A stretch of 35,454 nt of DNA from Pseudomonas sp. GTDB taxonomy: Bacteria > Pseudomonadota > Gammaproteobacteria > Pseudomonadales > Pseudomonadaceae. Under the pieces are notes generated by a model. It had not been told where the DNA came from, searched no databases, and worked only from the letters and a program-made list of their open reading frames with translations. Below are positions 32,922-35,454 of this stretch, piece after piece (position 1 is the stretch's first letter; every line of letters begins with the position of its first letter). The stretch is from positions 1-35,454 of the forward strand of contig NZ_JAUYNP010000287.1 in the NCBI RefSeq assembly GCF_030696055.1, written 5' to 3'. Both the position numbers and the translations under genes were made by a program.

Positions 32922-35051
32922 ATGCAGAGGTTATTCTGGCCATCCGCCGCTCTCTGGCTGGTGCTGATGCTGGGGCTATTGCCCGCCCAGGCCGCCGAGG
33001 AGGCCGCCCAGGTGATTCTCGCTCATGGCGCCCAGGCGCTCGGCGCAGACGGCGCGCTGCGCACCCTGGCTCGGCGCGATCGGGTATTCGTCGGCGACAC
33101 CCTGAGCACCGCGGGTAACGCCATGCTGCAGGTGCGCTTCGTCGACAAGGCTTTGCTCACCTTGCGCGAGAACAGCCAGTTCCGCATCGAAACCTACACA
33201 CCGCCGACCGACGGCGGCGGCCAGGTGCTGATGCATCTGGTCGAGGGCGGTTTCCGCACCATCACCGGCAGCATCGGCAAGGGCTCGCAGGACTCCTACC
33301 GAGTCACCACCGGGGCCGCCAGCATCGGCATTCGCGGTACCCACTACGAAGTCGTGCAGGAATCGCCGAACGCCATAGTGGTGGCTGTCTGGGATGGCGG
33401 TATTCACCTCAGCAACGCAAACGGCAGCCTGAACCTGGGGCCGGATCTGGACTTCAGCTATTCACGGGTCGAAACCGGACAAGCGCCGGCCGGTCTGCTC
33501 GAACCACCGCCGGCCTTCCAACAGGGACCGGCCGCGACCCAGGCCCAGCCCGAGAGCGCTGAAGAGGTGGCGGAGAGCGACAACGCCAGCCCGGACGATG
33601 GCGCCGCGGCAGACGGCGCAAAGGAAGCAGGCGCAGAGCCGGCGGAAGACTCGGAGGAGACGGCCATTTTCGCTGCGCAGGCCACCACAACTGAGGCCGC
33701 CGACCAGGAAGAGCCGGCGCTGTCCCCGAGCCAAGAGGAGATACTGGTCACGCTCGATGCCCCGCTGGACGACTCGCTGAATCTCACCGATACCAATCAG
33801 CAGTTACAGGAGGAACTGACGCCCCCTCCTGTACCAGTCGATCCCTGGACGACCAAGGCGCTGACGGAACCGCGCCTCTATATCGCCGAATTCGACCAGT
33901 TGAAGGAGCCCGCGAAGCAGCAGGCGGTGATAGTTGCGGACGACCACGAGGTCATACTGGCGACGCTTATCTCGCCCGACGCGCCGTCGCTCTACGACTT
34001 CGCCGCCAACGGCCCGGTCAGCTTCGAGCTGCACTATGCGATCGAAGACGGCTCCAACGCGCCGCCAGGCGGCATGGTGCTGGTGCAACTCGATAAGAAC
34101 CACCCCAACTTGAATGCCGTGATCGGCGATATCCAGGAGGACCTGAGCGCGGCCGGCGCCCCGGTCGGGGTACGCGAGTCGACCCTGAATCCGGGCCACC
34201 TGGAGTTCTTCACGGCGAACGCCAATCCTGATCTGCAATTCAAGCTGAGCAACTTCGATTACTCGGCCAGTAGCGCCCAGCCCCTGGATGTGGCGAACGC
34301 CCTGGGCGGACTGGTTGCCGACTCCTTCGCCTTCGGCCATAGCCCTGGCGATGCCAGGCGTGCCTTGGTCGTCTTCGGGCAGGACGGCAAACCCTCCGCA
34401 TTCCTCGCCCCGAATCCGCCTACGGCCTCTGGCTCCAGCACCTCCAACTCCCCGACCGCCGCGCTAGGAGTCGGGCGCCAGGGCGCTTCGCTGCTGCAGG
34501 ATTACAATCCGGCGGTGGATGGCCGCAGCAATATCAGCTGGGGCCGCTGGGCAGCCTCGGCCAGCAACCCGATCCATATCTATGGCGATATCGATACGCC
34601 CGAGACCATCACCGAGTTCAGGGAGCAGTCCGGTTACTGGTTGGCAGCCGAGGCGGCCAATACGACGGCCTTGACCGGCACTCAGCGCTTCCAGATGGGC
34701 GCCACGCCGCAGTTCCTCGGTAGCGGCAGCGATGGCGCCGTGCAAGCCATGGGCGGCGCCTTCACGGTCGACTTCACGACGGGGGCCGTCTCCAACGGCT
34801 CGCTGTCCTTGTCGACGGCGAACCAGAATTGGAGCGCCCAGTTCAATGGCGTTTACGCCGATGCCCACGCCTTTATGCGGGTCAATAACGGCACCATCAG
34901 CGGCAGCGTCAACTGTGCCAACTGCGTCTCGGGCAATATCAACGGCATCTTCGTGGCGCCCGGCGACCGCTTCGCCGCCGGCTACAACCTGTACCAGAGC
35001 GACCAGCCGAGCGTGAACAACCAGGGCGTGTTCCTGATGGAACGCCAGTAG
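32922..35051 (+). CDS. Large exported FecR-domain protein with C-terminal beta-rich domain
   Basis: This protein has 709 residues. Signal peptide MQRLFWPSAALWLVLMLGLL then PAQA, cut near residue 24. The FecR domain (about 30-160) is recognisable by LARRDRVFVGDTLSTAGNA, LTLRENSQFRIETY, GGFRTITGSIG and TTGAASIGIRGTHYEV. An acidic, Ala/Glu-rich linker covers about 195-300. A middle region (about 300-500) is unassigned. The C-terminal domain (about 540-709) starts SNISWGRWAAS and has GGAFTVDFTTGAVSNGSLSL, NWSAQFNGVY, a Cys pair VNCANC, and GIFVAPGDRFAAGYNL, a Gly- and aromatic-rich beta pattern resembling TbpB-type small barrels. The ATG at 32922 has AGGGAGGG upstream. Unlike FecR sigma regulators there is no membrane anchor or sigma-factor gene. 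A partner of the Slam-like protein is the best guess. Confidence 0.8.
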   Translation: MQRLFWPSAALWLVLMLGLLPAQAAEEAAQVILAHGAQALGADGALRTLARRDRVFVGDTLSTAGNAMLQVRFVDKALLTLRENSQFRIETYTPPTDGGGQVLMHLVEGGFRTITGSIGKGSQDSYRVTTGAASIGIRGTHYEVVQESPNAIVVAVWDGGIHLSNANGSLNLGPDLDFSYSRVETGQAPAGLLEPPPAFQQGPAATQAQPESAEEVAESDNASPDDGAAADGAKEAGAEPAEDSEETAIFAAQATTTEAADQEEPALSPSQEEILVTLDAPLDDSLNLTDTNQQLQEELTPPPVPVDPWTTKALTEPRLYIAEFDQLKEPAKQQAVIVADDHEVILATLISPDAPSLYDFAANGPVSFELHYAIEDGSNAPPGGMVLVQLDKNHPNLNAVIGDIQEDLSAAGAPVGVRESTLNPGHLEFFTANANPDLQFKLSNFDYSASSAQPLDVANALGGLVADSFAFGHSPGDARRALVVFGQDGKPSAFLAPNPPTASGSSTSNSPTAALGVGRQGASLLQDYNPAVDGRSNISWGRWAASASNPIHIYGDIDTPETITEFREQSGYWLAAEAANTTALTGTQRFQMGATPQFLGSGSDGAVQAMGGAFTVDFTTGAVSNGSLSLSTANQNWSAQFNGVYADAHAFMRVNNGTISGSVNCANCVSGNINGIFVAPGDRFAAGYNLYQSDQPSVNNQGVFLMERQ

Positions 35052-35071
35052 CCGGGATTATCCGAAAACCG

Positions 35072-35454
35072 CTACGCCTCAACCTCCGCCCGCAGCTGCC
35101 GCGCCGCCGCCACCATATTGACCAGCGCCGCTTCGGTCTCCGGCCAGGCGCGGGTTTTCAGGCCGCAGTCCGGGTTGACCCACAGGCGCTCGGCGGGAAT
35201 GCGCTTAGCGGCCTGGCGCAGCAGCTTGACCATAGCAGCGGTGTCCGGCACCCGCGGCGAGTGGATGTCGTAGACCCCGGGGCCGATATCGTTGGGATAG
35301 GCAAAGGCCTCGAAGGCGTCCAGCAGCTGCATATCTGAGCGCGAGGTTTCGATGGTGATGACATCGGCATCCATGGCGGCTATGGCTTCGAGCACATCGT
35401 TGAACTCGCTGTAGCACATATGGGTGTGGATCTGCGTCTCGTCGCGCACCCCCG
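35072..35454 (-). CDS. metE: Cobalamin-independent methionine synthase, C-terminal part (cut by window edge)
   Basis: This is the 3' end of MetE, which transfers the methyl group of methyltetrahydrofolate-triglutamate to homocysteine in the cytoplasm. About 127 residues are present out of a family length near 760. Zinc and substrate residues are clear: [12 protein letters not shown] (His and Cys zinc ligands), [14 protein letters not shown], and [11 protein letters not shown] (last Cys ligand). The frame stays open to the window edge; the GTG at 35449 is internal. It converges on the FecR-domain gene with only 20 bases between stops and no visible terminator. Confidence 0.95.
   Translation of the reverse strand, partial: GVRDETQIHTHMCYSEFNDVLEAIAAMDADVITIETSRSDMQLLDAFEAFAYPNDIGPGVYDIHSPRVPDTAAMVKLLRQAAKRIPAERLWVNPDCGLKTRAWPETEAALVNMVAAARQLRAEVEA

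Noticed and set aside
32922..35051. FecR gene as part of a FecI/FecR iron-signalling operon
   Set aside because: No sigma factor or TonB receptor gene lies nearby, and the protein has a cleavable signal peptide and a large C-terminal region instead of a single membrane anchor.

Overview
The window looks like chromosome of a high-GC gammaproteobacterium of the genus Pseudomonas or a close relative. The protein sequences and several local gene orders match what I remember of P. aeruginosa: map-glnD-dapC, dapD-csdA, ndvB-dapE-rlmA, fadD1-fadD2 followed by a hydrolase, a MaoC protein and a DUF1993 protein, and metE. These blocks lie apart in P. aeruginosa as I recall it, so the window joins several core segments and carries accessory genes at the seams. 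No rRNA, tRNA, CRISPR array, insertion sequence or phage gene was seen.

Layout. 1-9512: the 3' end of map, glnD (PII uridylylation), dapC, an ArsC/Spx-like protein and dapD, then a cysteine desulfurase/SufE pair (csdA-csdE) and tcdA, which form a sulfur-relay/tRNA-modification group split by an orphan solute-binding protein. 9770-16723: ndvB (cyclic beta-glucan synthase with a GH17 domain), a convergent RTX repeat protein, dapE, rlmA and a small hypothetical gene. 16724-20879: a structured non-coding stretch, then fadD1 and fadD2 on the minus strand. 20880-24188: an orphan solute-binding protein, a monoacylglycerol-lipase-like hydrolase, a MaoC hydratase and a DUF1993 protein. 24450-29029: an autotransporter with a ten-unit repeat passenger, a lipoprotein hydrolase and an opposing secreted hydrolase. 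29198-35051: a CHASE2 adenylate cyclase divergent from a Slam-like TPR/beta-barrel gene and a very large exported FecR-domain gene. The window ends in the 3' end of metE on the minus strand.

Two things stand out. First, six long multi-level inverted-repeat elements (called R1-R6 here) each start at or across the stop codon of a gene and lie in the same orientation as that gene. Their outer arms differ between most copies but pair within each copy, and two copies show a compensatory base-pair exchange in a shared hairpin. This suggests a family of structured 3'-UTR RNAs, or a mobile hairpin family that inserts at gene ends. Second, the cyclase/Slam-like/FecR cluster looks like a surface-sensing or surface-export system: a TPR-barrel of the Slam type beside a secreted protein with an N-terminal FecR domain, an acidic linker and a C-terminal Gly/aromatic beta-rich domain, next to a membrane adenylate cyclase with a periplasmic CHASE2 sensor.

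All calls come from reading the sequence and from recalled family knowledge; no database search was run.
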